Origin: Streptomyces sp. ALI-76-A
GTDB lineage: Bacteria; Actinomycetota; Actinomycetes; Streptomycetales; Streptomycetaceae
Reading direction: 5' to 3'
Length of the DNA stretch: 64,000 nt
Assembly (NCBI RefSeq): GCF_030287445.1
Contig: NZ_JASVWB010000002.1
Location: 3,286,001 to 3,350,000, forward strand
Below the pieces are notes generated by a model, which worked only from the letters and a program-made list of their open reading frames with translations, searched no databases and was not told the DNA's origin. Positions within the stretch are counted from its first letter, which is position 1; the number at the start of each line of letters is the position of its first letter. The translations under genes were made by a program, and so were the position numbers. Below, one piece after another: positions 36,658 through 45,852 of the stretch.

Positions 36658-38157
36658 TTATGCCACGCCGTCCTGGCGGTCCAGCACACTGGCCAGCGCC
36701 GCGTCGAATCCGGAGGCCTGGCCGGCCGACGCCGTCGGGTCCTGCTGGCGGACGTCGATGACGTGTCCGGTCAGCTCGGACAGCAGCACGTCGAGCGAGG
36801 TGCGGGCCACGGCCTCGGAGGAGAGCAGGGTGCCCGCCGGCTCCTGGCCGAACGCCTTGGTGCGCATCGGGGTCGCGGTGCGCTCCGGGTTGATGCAGTT
36901 GACGCGGACTCCGTCGCCGGCCCACTCGTCGGACAGGGCCTGGGTGAGGTTCACCATGGCGGCCTTGGTCGAGGAGTAGAGGCTGTACTCGGCGCGTCCC
37001 CGGGTGTAGCTGCTGGAGGTGTACAGCAGCAGCTGTCCCTTGGTCTCGGACAGGTACTTGTACGACGAGCGGGCGATCTGCACCGGGGCCAGGTAGTTGA
37101 CCTTCAGCGCTTCCTCGATGGTCGCGTTGTCGGTCTCGGCGAGCTTGCCGATGCGCAGCACGCCTGCGGTGTTGACGACGTAGTCGATGCGGCCGGTCTC
37201 GGCGTACGCCTTGGACAGCGCGTCGTCGACCTCCTCCGGGTTCTCCACGTGCGTGCCGGTGGTGGAGCGGCCCAGCGCGTACACCTTCGAGCCGTAGGAC
37301 TCGGCCAGTTCGGCGATGTCCTTGCCGATGCCGTACGAACCGCCGAAGACGACGACCGTCCTGCCGGTCAGCAGCTCGCGGTAGGCCTCCTCGGAGACCT
37401 GCTCGGGCGCGGCGGTCGAGGCCAGCTGGAACAGCTTGTCGGCGATGAAGACGTCGACGGGCTGGGTGACCTTCATGTTGTACTCGTCGCCCGCGACCAC
37501 GTGGATCGGCACGTCCGGCAGGTACCTGAGGACGACCGAGCAGTCGTCCGTGGCCTGGAAGTTGGGGTCGCCGGCGGCGACCTCGTAGGCCCGGCGGATC
37601 GTGGACAGCTTGAACGCCTGGGGCGTCTGGCCGCGGCGCAGCCGGGAGCGGTCCGGGATCTCGGTGATGAACTCGCCGTCGTCGCCGTGCGTGCGCGTGA
37701 CGATGATGGTGTCCGCGGACGGGATGGCCACGTCGACGGCCTGGAAGCGCTCCAGTGCCGTGACGCAGTCGTCGATGACGCGCCGCGACAGCAGGGGGCG
37801 TACGGCGTCGTGGAACAGGACGTTCACGTCCTCGCCGTCGGCCAGCCCCTCACCCAGGGCGGCGATGGCGCGCTCGGTGGTCTCGTTCCGGGTGGCACCG
37901 CCCTCGATGATCTTCTTGACCTTCTGGAACCCGGCCTTGGCGACGATCTTCTCGATGTCCGGCACATAGCCCGGTGCCATCAGCACGATGATGTCGTCGA
38001 TCGAGTCGGCCTGCTCGAAGGTGGTCAGGGTGTGCTCGATGACTGCCTTGCCGGCGATCTTCAGCAGCTGCTTGGGGATCGACAGACCCACCCGCTGACC
38101 GGTGCCACCGGCCAGGATCACTGCGGTGGTACGGGGCTTGGCTATGTGCTGTGACAC
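36658..38157 (-). CDS. Bifunctional polyol-phosphate cytidylyltransferase / SDR dehydrogenase
   Basis: 499 residues. Residues 10-245 are an IspD/TarI-like cytidylyltransferase (LAGGTGQRVGLSIPKQLLKIAGK, HDAVRP, ATDDCSVV). Residues 265-470 are a short-chain dehydrogenase (VVFGGSYGIG, catalytic SSS at 381-383 and Y394-x3-K398). This fusion is the layout of Bcs1-type CDP-ribitol synthases, where the SDR reduces ribulose-5-P and the other domain adds CMP. It probably supplies CDP-ribitol (or another CDP-polyol) to the TagF-like enzymes. GTG 38157 with AGGT upstream. Confidence 0.9.
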   Translation of the reverse strand: MSQHIAKPRTTAVILAGGTGQRVGLSIPKQLLKIAGKAVIEHTLTTFEQADSIDDIIVLMAPGYVPDIEKIVAKAGFQKVKKIIEGGATRNETTERAIAALGEGLADGEDVNVLFHDAVRPLLSRRVIDDCVTALERFQAVDVAIPSADTIIVTRTHGDDGEFITEIPDRSRLRRGQTPQAFKLSTIRRAYEVAAGDPNFQATDDCSVVLRYLPDVPIHVVAGDEYNMKVTQPVDVFIADKLFQLASTAAPEQVSEEAYRELLTGRTVVVFGGSYGIGKDIAELAESYGSKVYALGRSTTGTHVENPEEVDDALSKAYAETGRIDYVVNTAGVLRIGKLAETDNATIEEALKVNYLAPVQIARSSYKYLSETKGQLLLYTSSSYTRGRAEYSLYSSTKAAMVNLTQALSDEWAGDGVRVNCINPERTATPMRTKAFGQEPAGTLLSSEAVARTSLDVLLSELTGHVIDVRQQDPTASAGQASGFDAALASVLDRQDGVA

Positions 38158-38216
38158 AGGTTGACCTACCTTGGGACGACAGGGAACGCCGAAATGGTCC
38201 CACTCTTAGTTACCGC

Positions 38217-38276
38217 AGTGCAAGGTGAGCGCTGTTCGCCGCATATGTGCGCGCCATCTGTCATTCACCTTGCACT
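38217..38276. promoter_or_regulatory. Perfect 12-bp inverted repeat in the upstream region of the CDP-polyol gene
   Basis: AGTGCAAGGTGA (38217-38228) and TCACCTTGCACT (38265-38276), separated by 36 bases. The inner arm is 60 bases from the GTG at 38157. The arms are identical as oriented binding sites, so paired operators are likely; too widely spaced for a simple terminator. Confidence 0.6.
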
Positions 38277-38439
38277 CCTGGTGATTGGGCGGACCTCGGC
38301 GGACATCCCGGGAATTGCTGTGAGTAACTCCACAGACACCGGGCATCGCTGAGCGTGACGTCCGGGCCCGCCTCGACGCCGCCGCAGCCTCCGCAGGCAC
38401 CGGTGCCCCAGCACCCGCGCCGGTTCCTCCGACGAAGTC

Positions 38440-39000
38440 GGGCGCACCGTACGGGCCTTGGCGGGCCGGTGTGCCTGGTCGGTGCCGCCGTGGCCGCCGC
38501 GCGGGCGCCGTACAGCGTCTGGGCCGCCACCTCGGGAGCGATCAGCGGATCGCCGGGCACCTCGCCCGGCCGGACGCGGCAGGGCGGACAGCGGCGCCGG
38601 GTCGCCCGGCACGCGGGCGCCCATCGCGCCGATCCGCCCGGCCGTCTCGGCACCGATCCCGACGGCGGCCTCGACGGCCCGCCGCGGGGGTGCCGATCCG
38701 TATGTCGTGCGGGCCTTGGGCGCACGTGTTCTTCATGTGTATCACCGCGCCGTGGCGGACCGGCTGTGAATGGAGCTCATCGGGAGTCCATTGCCGCGGA
38801 ATTCCTTGTCAAGATTCCGCAGCATTTCGGTCTCGGGGAGGGTGAGGGGCCGATTCGACGCGTCCGGAACCGGTTGCAGGAGACGCTCCGGCAGGCCGAG
38901 GAGCCGCTCGAAGGCGGGCAGCAGGCCGCGCCGGTCGCGGTCGTCGACCACCACGACGGTGCCCCGTCCCGGCCCACCACCCGGGCCCAGCCGAGGGAGC
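38440..39000 (-). pseudogene. Frameshifted remnant of a wall-associated actinobacterial protein
   Basis: Coding-like peptide can be followed on the minus strand through three frames: TVVVVDDRDRRGLLPAFERL to GLPMSSIHSR, then VRHGAVIHMKNTCAQGPHDI, then RRAVEAAVGIGAETAGRI to DPAPLSALPRP, then EVPGDPLIAPEVAAQTLYGA. At least three frame changes and an in-frame stop break it, and its N-terminal half seems missing where it abuts the 3' end of phoD. It resembles the C-terminal half of a protein I associate with sulfotransferase-like or glycan genes of Streptomyces; the family is not certain. Confidence 0.65.
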
Positions 39001-39102
39001 CTGAGACGGTGCTGAGAGATCTGGGAGTCCGGAGACCGGAGACCGGAGACCGGAGACCCGGGACACGGCCGCGTCCCAGGTCCTGGCCGGGCCTCCCTCG
39101 CC

Positions 39103-40653
39103 TCAGACCACCCTGACGCCCGGCCTGCCCGCGTCCACCCGCAGCCTGGCCAGCGTGCGGGGCGTGGACTTCGGCCTGAGCACCGTGTCGACGATCCGGA
39201 CCTGCGCGTCGATGCGGTCGCGGCGGATGTCGAAGAGGTGGTAGCCGCGGTGCGCGTCCAGCAGTTTCCAGTGCGGGTTGTCCGCCCTCAACGGGTCCCA
39301 CTGCTTGCGGAACGCGGCCTGGTCCTGGTCTCCGTTGCTGGAGATGGAGGTGCCGACGAACTCGGCGCCCACCGTGGCGGACGTCGGCCTGGCGTAGTTC
39401 TCCTTGAGGTCGCTGACCATCGTCAGGTGCCGGTCGCCGGTGAGCACGACGGGGTTGCGCACACCCCTGAACTGCTGGAGCAGCGCGTTGCGTTCGGCCT
39501 GGTAGCCGTCCCAGGCGTCGTAGTACCAGAGCTTGCCCTCGCCGATCTTCAGGTCGGTCTCGGCCATCATGATCTGCGAGGCGATCAGGTTCCAGCGGGC
39601 GGGCGAGCCGCGCAGCCCCTTGAGCAGCCACCTCTTCTGCTCGGCGCCGAGCATGGTGAGCGACGGGTCCTGGGCGCCGGCCTGGCTGGTCGCCTGGTCG
39701 CTCCGGAACTGCCGGGTGTCCAGCACGTTGAGCCGGGCCAGGCGGCCGAAGTCCAGGCGCCGGTGCATCCGGATGTGCGGTCCGTTCGGCACGGCCGTCG
39801 CCCGCACCGGCATGTGCTCGTAGTACGCCTGGTAGGCCGCGGTCAGCCGGGCCACGAACGCGTCGTGCGCCTGCTTGCCGGGGTCCTGCGGGATGTCGCC
39901 GGCGAAGTCGTTGTCGACCTCGTGGTCGTCGAAGGTGACCACGAAGGGCGCGTTGGCGTGCATCTCGGCGAGGTCCGGGTCGCTGCGGTACTGGGCGTAC
40001 CGGTTGCGGTACTGGGTGAGGCTGAACGGCTCACCGGTGCCCTCGTGCCGTCGTACGGCCGTGGCCGACGGTGACGACTCGTAGATGTAGTCGCCGACGA
40101 ACAGGACGACGTCCGGGTCCTGGGCCAGCATGTCGGCGTACGGGGTGAAGTAGCCCTGCTGCCAGTTCTGGCAGGAGGCGAGCGCGACGCGCAGGCCGCC
40201 CGGGGAGCTGGTCGCGGCGGGGGCGGTGCGGGTGCGGCCGACGCGCGAGGGCTGGCCGTCGGCGCGGAAGCGGTACCAGTACGTGGCGCCCGCGCGCAGG
40301 CCCCGGACATCGACGTGAACGCTGTGCCCGTACGTGGGCCGCGCCTGGGCGGTTCCCCGGCGGACGACCTTTCTGAACCGCTCGTCCTCGGCGACCTCCC
40401 ACTGCACGGGCACCGTGGAGTTGGGCATGCCGCCGCCGTTCAGTGGGGCCGGCGCGAGCCGCGTCCAGATCACCACGCCGTCCGGCAGCGGGTCGCCGGA
40501 CGCCACGCCGAGGCTGAACAGGCCGTCGGGAAGCGGGGTTTCGGCGGCTCGGGCGGTGTCCGGCAGCCACAGCTGGGCGGAGACCGCAGCGCCGAGGACG
40601 GCGGCTCCGGTGGCCAGGAATCGGCGTCGGTCGGGCGATACTGCTCCGGTCAT
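39103..40653 (-). CDS. phoD: Secreted alkaline phosphatase/phosphodiesterase PhoD, Tat exported
   Basis: 516 residues. The N-terminus carries a twin-arginine signal (DRRRFLATGAAVLGAAVSAQLW, cleavage near ARAAE). A fibronectin-like N-terminal domain precedes the PhoD metallophosphatase domain (LFVGDYIYE, TFDDHEVDND, NLIASQIMM, VVLTGDRHLTMVSDL), which binds calcium and iron. PhoD enzymes release phosphate from phosphodiesters, including teichoic acid. ATG 40653 with GGGGAG upstream; frames further upstream are shadow. It lies between the polymer genes and obg. Confidence 0.93.
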   Translation of the reverse strand: MTGAVSPDRRRFLATGAAVLGAAVSAQLWLPDTARAAETPLPDGLFSLGVASGDPLPDGVVIWTRLAPAPLNGGGMPNSTVPVQWEVAEDERFRKVVRRGTAQARPTYGHSVHVDVRGLRAGATYWYRFRADGQPSRVGRTRTAPAATSSPGGLRVALASCQNWQQGYFTPYADMLAQDPDVVLFVGDYIYESSPSATAVRRHEGTGEPFSLTQYRNRYAQYRSDPDLAEMHANAPFVVTFDDHEVDNDFAGDIPQDPGKQAHDAFVARLTAAYQAYYEHMPVRATAVPNGPHIRMHRRLDFGRLARLNVLDTRQFRSDQATSQAGAQDPSLTMLGAEQKRWLLKGLRGSPARWNLIASQIMMAETDLKIGEGKLWYYDAWDGYQAERNALLQQFRGVRNPVVLTGDRHLTMVSDLKENYARPTSATVGAEFVGTSISSNGDQDQAAFRKQWDPLRADNPHWKLLDAHRGYHLFDIRRDRIDAQVRIVDTVLRPKSTPRTLARLRVDAGRPGVRVV

Positions 40654-40865
40654 CGGGCGAACTCCCCTGCCTCGCTTGTCTCGTGGACAAGGGGAAGTTC
40701 GCCCGCCGGTCGGTCCGCCCGCTGAACGCAGACCCTCGCGTGCATGACAGATGTGGAGACAACAAGCGACCCGTAGCGCCGCGGGAACCACACGATGAAC
40801 GTGAGTTGGTCGCCACGGGTCTACGGGTCGTCAGGTGCTGTTGTGGGGCGGTTCGTCAGTACGCG

Positions 40866-40909
40866 CCCCGGGAGCCGGGCCGTGCGCGCGACACGGCCGG
40901 GCCCGGGGT
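40866..40909 (-). terminator. GC-rich hairpin after obg
   Basis: CCCCGGGAGCCGGGCCGTG pairs imperfectly with CACGGCCGGGCCCGGGG around CGCGCGA, beginning about 10 bases past the obg stop. Confidence 0.55.
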
Positions 40910-40917
40910 GCCGACGG

Positions 40918-42354
40918 CTAGAACGGCTTGAAGTCGTCGAACTCCTGCGCCGCCTCGTCCCGTTCCGCCTGCTTGTCCCGGCGTCGCTGCGTGGCGGGCC
41001 GGGGCTCGTCCAGGCGGTGGTCCTCACCACGCCGGCCGAGCATCTCGGCGCCGGCCATCACCGTCGGCTCCCAGTCGAAGACGACCGCGTTGTCCTCGGG
41101 TCCGATCGCGACTCCGTCGCCGGACCGGGCACCCACCTTCATCAACTCCGCTTCGACACCGAGGCGGTTGAGCCGGTCGGCGAGGTAGCCGACGGCCTCG
41201 TCGTTGCTGAAGTCGGTCTGGCGCACCCAGCGTTCGGGCTTCTCGCCCCGCACCCGGAACAGGCCCTCGTCCTCCTTCGTGACGGTGAAGCCCGCGTCGT
41301 CCACGGCCTTGGGCCGGATGACGATCCGCGTGGCCTCCTCCTGGGGCTTGGCGGCCCGTGCCCGGCCGACCATGTCGGCCAGCGCGAACGACAGCTCCTT
41401 CAGCCCGGTGTGCGCCACCGCCGACACCGCGAAGACCCGGTAGCCCCGCGCCTCCAGGTCCGGCCGCACCATCTCGGCGAGGTCCTTGCCGTCCGGTACG
41501 TCGATCTTGTTCAGGACGACCAGGCGGGGCCGGTTGCCGAGGCCGCCGTACTCCTTCAGCTCCGCCTCGATGATGTCGAGGTCGGAGACCGGGTCGCGGT
41601 CGGACTCCAGGGTCGCCGTGTCCAGCACGTGCACCAGCACACTGCACCGCTCGACGTGGCGCAGGAACTCCAGGCCGAGGCCCTTGCCCTGGCTGGCGCC
41701 GGGGATGAGGCCGGGGACGTCGGCGATGGTGTAGACGGTGGAGCCGGCGGTGACGACGCCGAGGTTCGGCACCAGGGTGGTGAACGGGTAGTCGGCGATC
41801 TTCGGCTTCGCGGCGGAGAGCACGGAGATCAGCGAGGACTTGCCGGCGCTCGGGTACCCCACCAGCGCCACGTCGGCGACCGTCTTCAGCTCCAGGACGA
41901 TGTCCTGGGTGTCCCCCGGCTCACCGAGCAGCGCGAACCCGGGCGCCTTGCGCCGCGCGGACGCCAGCGCCGCGTTCCCGAGCCCGCCCCGGCCGCCCTG
42001 CGCGGCGACGTACGAGGTCCCGTGCCCGACCAGGTCGGCCAGCACGTTGCCCGCCTTGTCCATCACGACCGTGCCGTCCGGCACCGGCAGCACCAGGTCC
42101 TGCCCGTCCTTGCCGGAACGGTTGCCGCCCTCGCCGGGCTTGCCGCTGGTGGCCTTGCGGTGCGGGGAGTGGTGGTAGTCGAGGAGGGTGGTGACGGACT
42201 GGTCGACGGTGAGGATCACGTCACCGCCGCGCCCGCCGTTGCCGCCGTCGGGTCCACCGAGCGGCTTGAACTTCTCACGGTGGACGGAGGCACAGCCGTG
42301 ACCTCCGCTACCCGCGGCGACGTGCAGCTCGACGCGGTCCACGAAGGTGGTCAT
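40918..42354 (-). CDS. obg: GTPase ObgE/CgtA
   Basis: 478 residues. The glycine-rich Obg N-terminal domain (1-158) is followed by the G domain ([28 protein letters not shown]) and a C-terminal OCT domain (about 325-405), then a basic/acidic tail. Obg acts in ribosome assembly, and in Streptomyces is linked to the onset of aerial growth and sporulation. Upstream rpmA and rplU are on the same strand; a hairpin at 42406-42442 separates it from rpmA. Normal length for the genus. Confidence 0.97.
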   Translation of the reverse strand: MTTFVDRVELHVAAGSGGHGCASVHREKFKPLGGPDGGNGGRGGDVILTVDQSVTTLLDYHHSPHRKATSGKPGEGGNRSGKDGQDLVLPVPDGTVVMDKAGNVLADLVGHGTSYVAAQGGRGGLGNAALASARRKAPGFALLGEPGDTQDIVLELKTVADVALVGYPSAGKSSLISVLSAAKPKIADYPFTTLVPNLGVVTAGSTVYTIADVPGLIPGASQGKGLGLEFLRHVERCSVLVHVLDTATLESDRDPVSDLDIIEAELKEYGGLGNRPRLVVLNKIDVPDGKDLAEMVRPDLEARGYRVFAVSAVAHTGLKELSFALADMVGRARAAKPQEEATRIVIRPKAVDDAGFTVTKEDEGLFRVRGEKPERWVRQTDFSNDEAVGYLADRLNRLGVEAELMKVGARSGDGVAIGPEDNAVVFDWEPTVMAGAEMLGRRGEDHRLDEPRPATQRRRDKQAERDEAAQEFDDFKPF

Positions 42355-42405
42355 GGGATGTGCCTCCAGTTACGTACGGGATGGTTCTTGGGTCAACACG
42401 CGAAA

Positions 42406-42442
42406 GGCGGACCCGCTTCCCGTGAGGGAAGTGAGGTCCGCC
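42406..42442 (-). promoter_or_regulatory. Hairpin between rpmA and obg
   Basis: GGCGGACC pairs with GGTCCGCC, with an inner CTTCC/GGGAAG stem. Located 18 bases past the rpmA stop; it may reduce read-through so that obg is made at a lower level than the ribosomal proteins. Confidence 0.6.
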
Positions 42443-42459
42443 TCGCGCGAAGCTTCCGA

Positions 42460-42714
42460 TCAGGCGACCGGAACGATGTTCACGACCTTGCGGCCACGGC
42501 TGGTGCCGAACTCCACCGCACCGGCCTGCAGCGCGAACAGCGTGTCGTCGCCGCCACGGCCGACGCCCGCACCGGGGTGGAAGTGGGTACCGCGCTGGCG
42601 GACCAGGATCTCGCCCGCGTTGACGACCTGACCGCCGAAGCGCTTCACGCCGAGGCGCTGAGCGTTGGAGTCACGACCGTTACGGGTGGACGATGCGCCC
42701 TTCTTGTGTGCCAT
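42460..42714 (-). CDS. rpmA: 50S ribosomal protein L27
   Basis: 84 residues beginning [20 protein letters not shown], then LGVKRFGGQ and [13 protein letters not shown], all typical of L27. Its N-terminus reaches the peptidyl-transferase centre. No N-terminal processing extension is present. GAGGAG lies just before ATG 42714. It follows rplU by 14 bases in the standard rplU-rpmA-obg order. Confidence 0.98.
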   Translation of the reverse strand: MAHKKGASSTRNGRDSNAQRLGVKRFGGQVVNAGEILVRQRGTHFHPGAGVGRGGDDTLFALQAGAVEFGTSRGRKVVNIVPVA

Positions 42715-42728
42715 CTCTCCTCAGTCCC

Positions 42729-43049
42729 TTACTTCGCAGCCGCGGGGATCTCAGTGACCTTGATCGCCGTGTACTGCTGGCGGTGGCCCTGACGACGGCG
42801 GTAGCCGGTCTTGTTCTTGTAGCGAAGGATGTCGATCTTCACACCCTTGTGGTGGTCCACGACCTCGGCCTGGACCTTGATGCCGGCCAGGACCCACGGG
42901 TCGCTGGTCACAGCGTCGCCGTCGACAACGAGCAGCGTAGAGAGCTCTACGGTGTCGCCAACCTTGGCAGTGGAAATCTTGTCAACCTCAACGATGTCGC
43001 CGACAGCAACCTTGTGCTGGCGACCACCGCTGCGCACGATGGCGTACAC
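42729..43049 (-). CDS. rplU: 50S ribosomal protein L21
   Basis: 106 residues from GTG 43049 ([18 protein letters not shown]), with the L21 signature [22 protein letters not shown] near the C-terminus. It binds 23S rRNA. It is the first gene of rplU-rpmA-obg, with a leader of about 135 bases from the promoter at 43191-43220. Confidence 0.98.
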   Translation of the reverse strand: MYAIVRSGGRQHKVAVGDIVEVDKISTAKVGDTVELSTLLVVDGDAVTSDPWVLAGIKVQAEVVDHHKGVKIDILRYKNKTGYRRRQGHRQQYTAIKVTEIPAAAK

Positions 43050-43190
43050 GCGGATCTCACTCTCTCGCTCGGGAACGGCACCCCCGCAGTCCAGCCGATC
43101 ACGGACGTGAGCAGCCTCTCCGGAACACCGGGTGCTCCGGAGGAAGAGGTTTACGGGGATGTGGCACGTCTATGGACACGCCGACGCTCC

Positions 43191-43220
43191 AGGTTACGGG
43201 CCCACGGCCGAACGGGTCAA
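43191..43220 (-). promoter_or_regulatory. Promoter of rplU-rpmA
   Basis: On the minus strand TTGACC, an 18-base spacer and TAACCT; a close match to the vegetative sigma consensus of Streptomyces. The -35 lies 30 bases past the rfbC stop. Confidence 0.65.
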
Positions 43221-43249
43221 ACCGGGGCGGCGGGCCCGACCGGGACCGT

Positions 43250-43843
43250 TCAGCGGCCGAGGCTCTCCCGGTAGGCCACGCACGCCTCGTAGGCGGGCAG
43301 CAGTCCCTGCTCGCGGGCCTCGGCCAGGGTGGGCGCCTGCTCGTCCTTGGCGGAGAGCAGCGGGGCGAGGTCGGCGGGCCACTCGATGCCGAGGTCCGGG
43401 TCGAGCGGGTGGATGCCGTGCTCGCGCTCGGGAGCGTAGCCCTCGGAGCAGAGGTAGACCACGGTGGCGCCCTCGGTGAGCGCCATGAAGCCGTGGCCCA
43501 GGCCCTCGGAGAGGTAGACCGCGTGGTGGTCCTGGTCGTCCAGCCGAACCGCCTCCCACCGGCCGAAGGTGGGCGAGCCGGTCCGGATGTCCACGATCAC
43601 GTCGAGGACGGTGCCGCTCACGCACTTGACGTACTTGGCCTGGCCGGGCGGCACGTCGGCGAAGTGGATGCCGCGCAGGGTGCCCCGGCTGGAGACGGAC
43701 ATGTTGGCCTGGGCCAGCGTGAGCGGGTGGCCGGCCGCCTCGGTGAAGGCCGGGGCCTTGAACCACTCGTGGAAACTGCCCCGGCCGTCGGGGAAGACCT
43801 TCGGTTCGTGCACCCAGGCGCCGGAAATCGAAAGAGGTCGCAT
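43250..43843 (-). CDS. rfbC: dTDP-4-dehydrorhamnose 3,5-epimerase
   Basis: 197 residues from ATG 43843 (MRPLSISGAWVHEP). The cupin-fold RmlC pattern is complete: FHEWFKAPAF, QANMSVSSRGTLRGIHF with its catalytic His, VDIRTGSPTFGRWEAV, and LSEGLGHGFMAL. It epimerises dTDP-4-keto-6-deoxyglucose, the third step to dTDP-L-rhamnose. It is the last gene of the rfbA-rfbB-rfbD-GT2-rfbC operon, 11 bases after the GT2 stop. A longer frame to 43915 overlaps that gene. Confidence 0.95.
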   Translation of the reverse strand: MRPLSISGAWVHEPKVFPDGRGSFHEWFKAPAFTEAAGHPLTLAQANMSVSSRGTLRGIHFADVPPGQAKYVKCVSGTVLDVIVDIRTGSPTFGRWEAVRLDDQDHHAVYLSEGLGHGFMALTEGATVVYLCSEGYAPEREHGIHPLDPDLGIEWPADLAPLLSAKDEQAPTLAEAREQGLLPAYEACVAYRESLGR

Positions 43844-43854
43844 CGCGGGGGTTC

Positions 43855-45852
43855 TCAGCCCTTCTTCTGCTGGTTGGTCAGGGCGCGCTTGAGGCGCCCG
43901 GCGGCCCGGCGCCACAGCGGGCGCGGCGCGGCGGCCTGCTTGGCGGCCTTCTTCCCGGCGGGCTTCCCGGCCGGGGTGTGCCGGTCGATCACCCGGGCGG
44001 TGCCGTCCTCGGCCACCACCACGTCGACCGGGAGCCGGGTCCAGCGGGCGTCGCCCCGCGTGGCGGACGGCATCCCGACCCGGACCGCCCAGCGGCGGCC
44101 GGTGAGCTTCTCCAGCGGCAGCGTGGCGGTGAGCGCGGCGCCGTCGGGCACGGCGTCGGCCGGGTACTTGCCGACGTTCTTGCGTTCGAAGCGCAGCCGC
44201 ACCGGCTCGGCGCCGGCCACCGCGAGGTGCAGCGGCAGCGGCAGCCGGACCGTCGCGCCGTCGACCGAGGCCGCCGCCGGGTCCATCCGGGCCACCGCCT
44301 CGCCCTCCAGCTTCCCGGTGTGCTGGTCGACGTCGAGGGAGAGGTTGCCGGGCCCGTCGGTCCAGTACGGCAGCACGAGGCGGGCCGGGTCACCGGTGAG
44401 CGCGGGCGTCCGCCCGGCCTCGACGTCCTCGCCGCGCACCGCGCCGAGCCGGGTCTCCTTGCTCCAGCCGCAGGACTTGATCCGCATGTGCAGGTCCCAG
44501 ATGCCCTTGGTGAGCGGCGCTCCGGCCGCCGCGGTCTCCGGGTCGAGCACGGCACGGGCGGAGATGCGCTGCCGCAGGGTGCCGTCCTCGGCGGGCGACT
44601 GGTGCAGCTCGCTCTTCAGGGGCAGGTAGAACTGGCGGGCGTCCTCGCGGTGCCGGACCACCAGGTCGACGTCGCTCTTGTCCAGCGGCGCCCGCAGGGT
44701 GATGCCCTGGTCGGCCAGGGCCGCCAGGGCCTCGTCGGACAACGGCGGGACCAGCAGGTCGTGGTCGCCGTCCCGGCGGAAGGCCATCGGTACGCCGTCC
44801 ACCTGCATCTCGGCGTCGAAGCCGATGTCCAGGGAGCCGTTCTGCCAGCTCAGGGAGGTGAGGGTGCCGGTGGGCCGGATCCCGGCCTCCCACTCGGCGA
44901 GCGCCCGGACGTCCTGGTAGCGGTCGGCGACGACCAGTCCGGCGACCACCCGCTGGGTGAGGGCGAGACGGGCCACGACGCCCGGTCCGAAGCGCTCGGT
45001 CACCACGCCGCGGATCTCGCGGTACAGCTCCTCGGCGTAGTCCTCGGGAAGCTTGAGCAGGCGCTGGCCGCGCAGCCGCTCCACCATCTCGTTGCGCAGC
45101 CAGCGGCTGAACAGCTTGTCGCGCAGCGGGCCGGGCTCGGTCAGCTCCTCGACCACGTCGAGGGCCTCACGCAGGTTGGTGAAGTAGCCGACCGGGTCGA
45201 AGCGCTGGAAGCCGGCGTTGGAGCCGTCGTCCCGGGTGATGTGGTAGTAGCACAGGTAGTCGCTGAGGACGGCGACGCTCTTGGCCCGCAGGTACGTCTC
45301 GACGACGAAGACGTGGTCCTCCAGGCGGCGGCGGCCCTCCTTGAAGCGGATGCCGTGCTCGTCGAGGAACTCCCGGCGGAACATCTTGTGCGGGGTGAGG
45401 CTGTCGATCAGCGGCGCGTTCTCCACCGTGGCGCGCGGCCGGTTGACCCGGAACAGCTCCTGCGGGACCGGGCGTCCGATGCCCGCCATCTTGCCCACGA
45501 CCACGTCGGCGTCGTTCGCCTTGCCGTAGTCGTACATCCGCTCCAGGGCCTCGTCACCGAGCCAGTCGTCGTGGTCGACGAACATCACGTACTCGCCGCG
45601 GGCCGCCGCGATGCCGGTGTTGCGGGGGCGCCCGGACCAGCCGGAGGACTCCTGGTGGATGACGTGCAGATGGGGGTGCTCGGCCGCCAGCTGGTCCAGC
45701 CGGGCGGGGGTCTCGTCGGTGGACCCGTCGTCGACGAAGAAGACCTCGAACTCGTCGGGGGTCAGGCTCTGCCGCAGCACGGACGAGACGCAGTCCTCGA
45801 CGTACTTGCCGGGGTTGTAGACCGCGATGACGACGCTGACCTTGACTGTCAC
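43855..45852 (-). CDS. GT2 glycosyltransferase with TarS-like C-terminal extension
   Basis: 665 residues. The N-terminal ~320 are a GT2 domain: VSVVIAVYNPGKYVEDC, FVDDGSTDETP, PRNTGIAAARG, and VMFVDHDDWLG with HDD in place of DXD. The remainder is a two-part beta-rich region (about 330-630), then a basic tail (GKKAAKQAAAPRPLWRRAAGRL). This layout resembles TarP/TarS-type enzymes that add sugars to poly-ribitol phosphate, with immunoglobulin-like C-terminal domains. Its place inside the dTDP-rhamnose operon suggests it may use that sugar; this is inference. GTG 45852 overlaps the rfbD stop as GTGA. Confidence 0.88.
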   Translation of the reverse strand: MTVKVSVVIAVYNPGKYVEDCVSSVLRQSLTPDEFEVFFVDDGSTDETPARLDQLAAEHPHLHVIHQESSGWSGRPRNTGIAAARGEYVMFVDHDDWLGDEALERMYDYGKANDADVVVGKMAGIGRPVPQELFRVNRPRATVENAPLIDSLTPHKMFRREFLDEHGIRFKEGRRRLEDHVFVVETYLRAKSVAVLSDYLCYYHITRDDGSNAGFQRFDPVGYFTNLREALDVVEELTEPGPLRDKLFSRWLRNEMVERLRGQRLLKLPEDYAEELYREIRGVVTERFGPGVVARLALTQRVVAGLVVADRYQDVRALAEWEAGIRPTGTLTSLSWQNGSLDIGFDAEMQVDGVPMAFRRDGDHDLLVPPLSDEALAALADQGITLRAPLDKSDVDLVVRHREDARQFYLPLKSELHQSPAEDGTLRQRISARAVLDPETAAAGAPLTKGIWDLHMRIKSCGWSKETRLGAVRGEDVEAGRTPALTGDPARLVLPYWTDGPGNLSLDVDQHTGKLEGEAVARMDPAAASVDGATVRLPLPLHLAVAGAEPVRLRFERKNVGKYPADAVPDGAALTATLPLEKLTGRRWAVRVGMPSATRGDARWTRLPVDVVVAEDGTARVIDRHTPAGKPAGKKAAKQAAAPRPLWRRAAGRLKRALTNQQKKG

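Noticed and set aside
40654..40830. PHO box before phoD
   Set aside because: GTTCATC and GTTCAGC occur on the minus strand but not as adjacent 11-bp repeats; evidence too weak to list.
43050..43190. Autoregulatory L21 leader structure
   Set aside because: Only one modest hairpin (CTCCGGA/TCCGGAG, 43118-43142) is visible in the leader; not enough to claim a ribosomal protein binding site.
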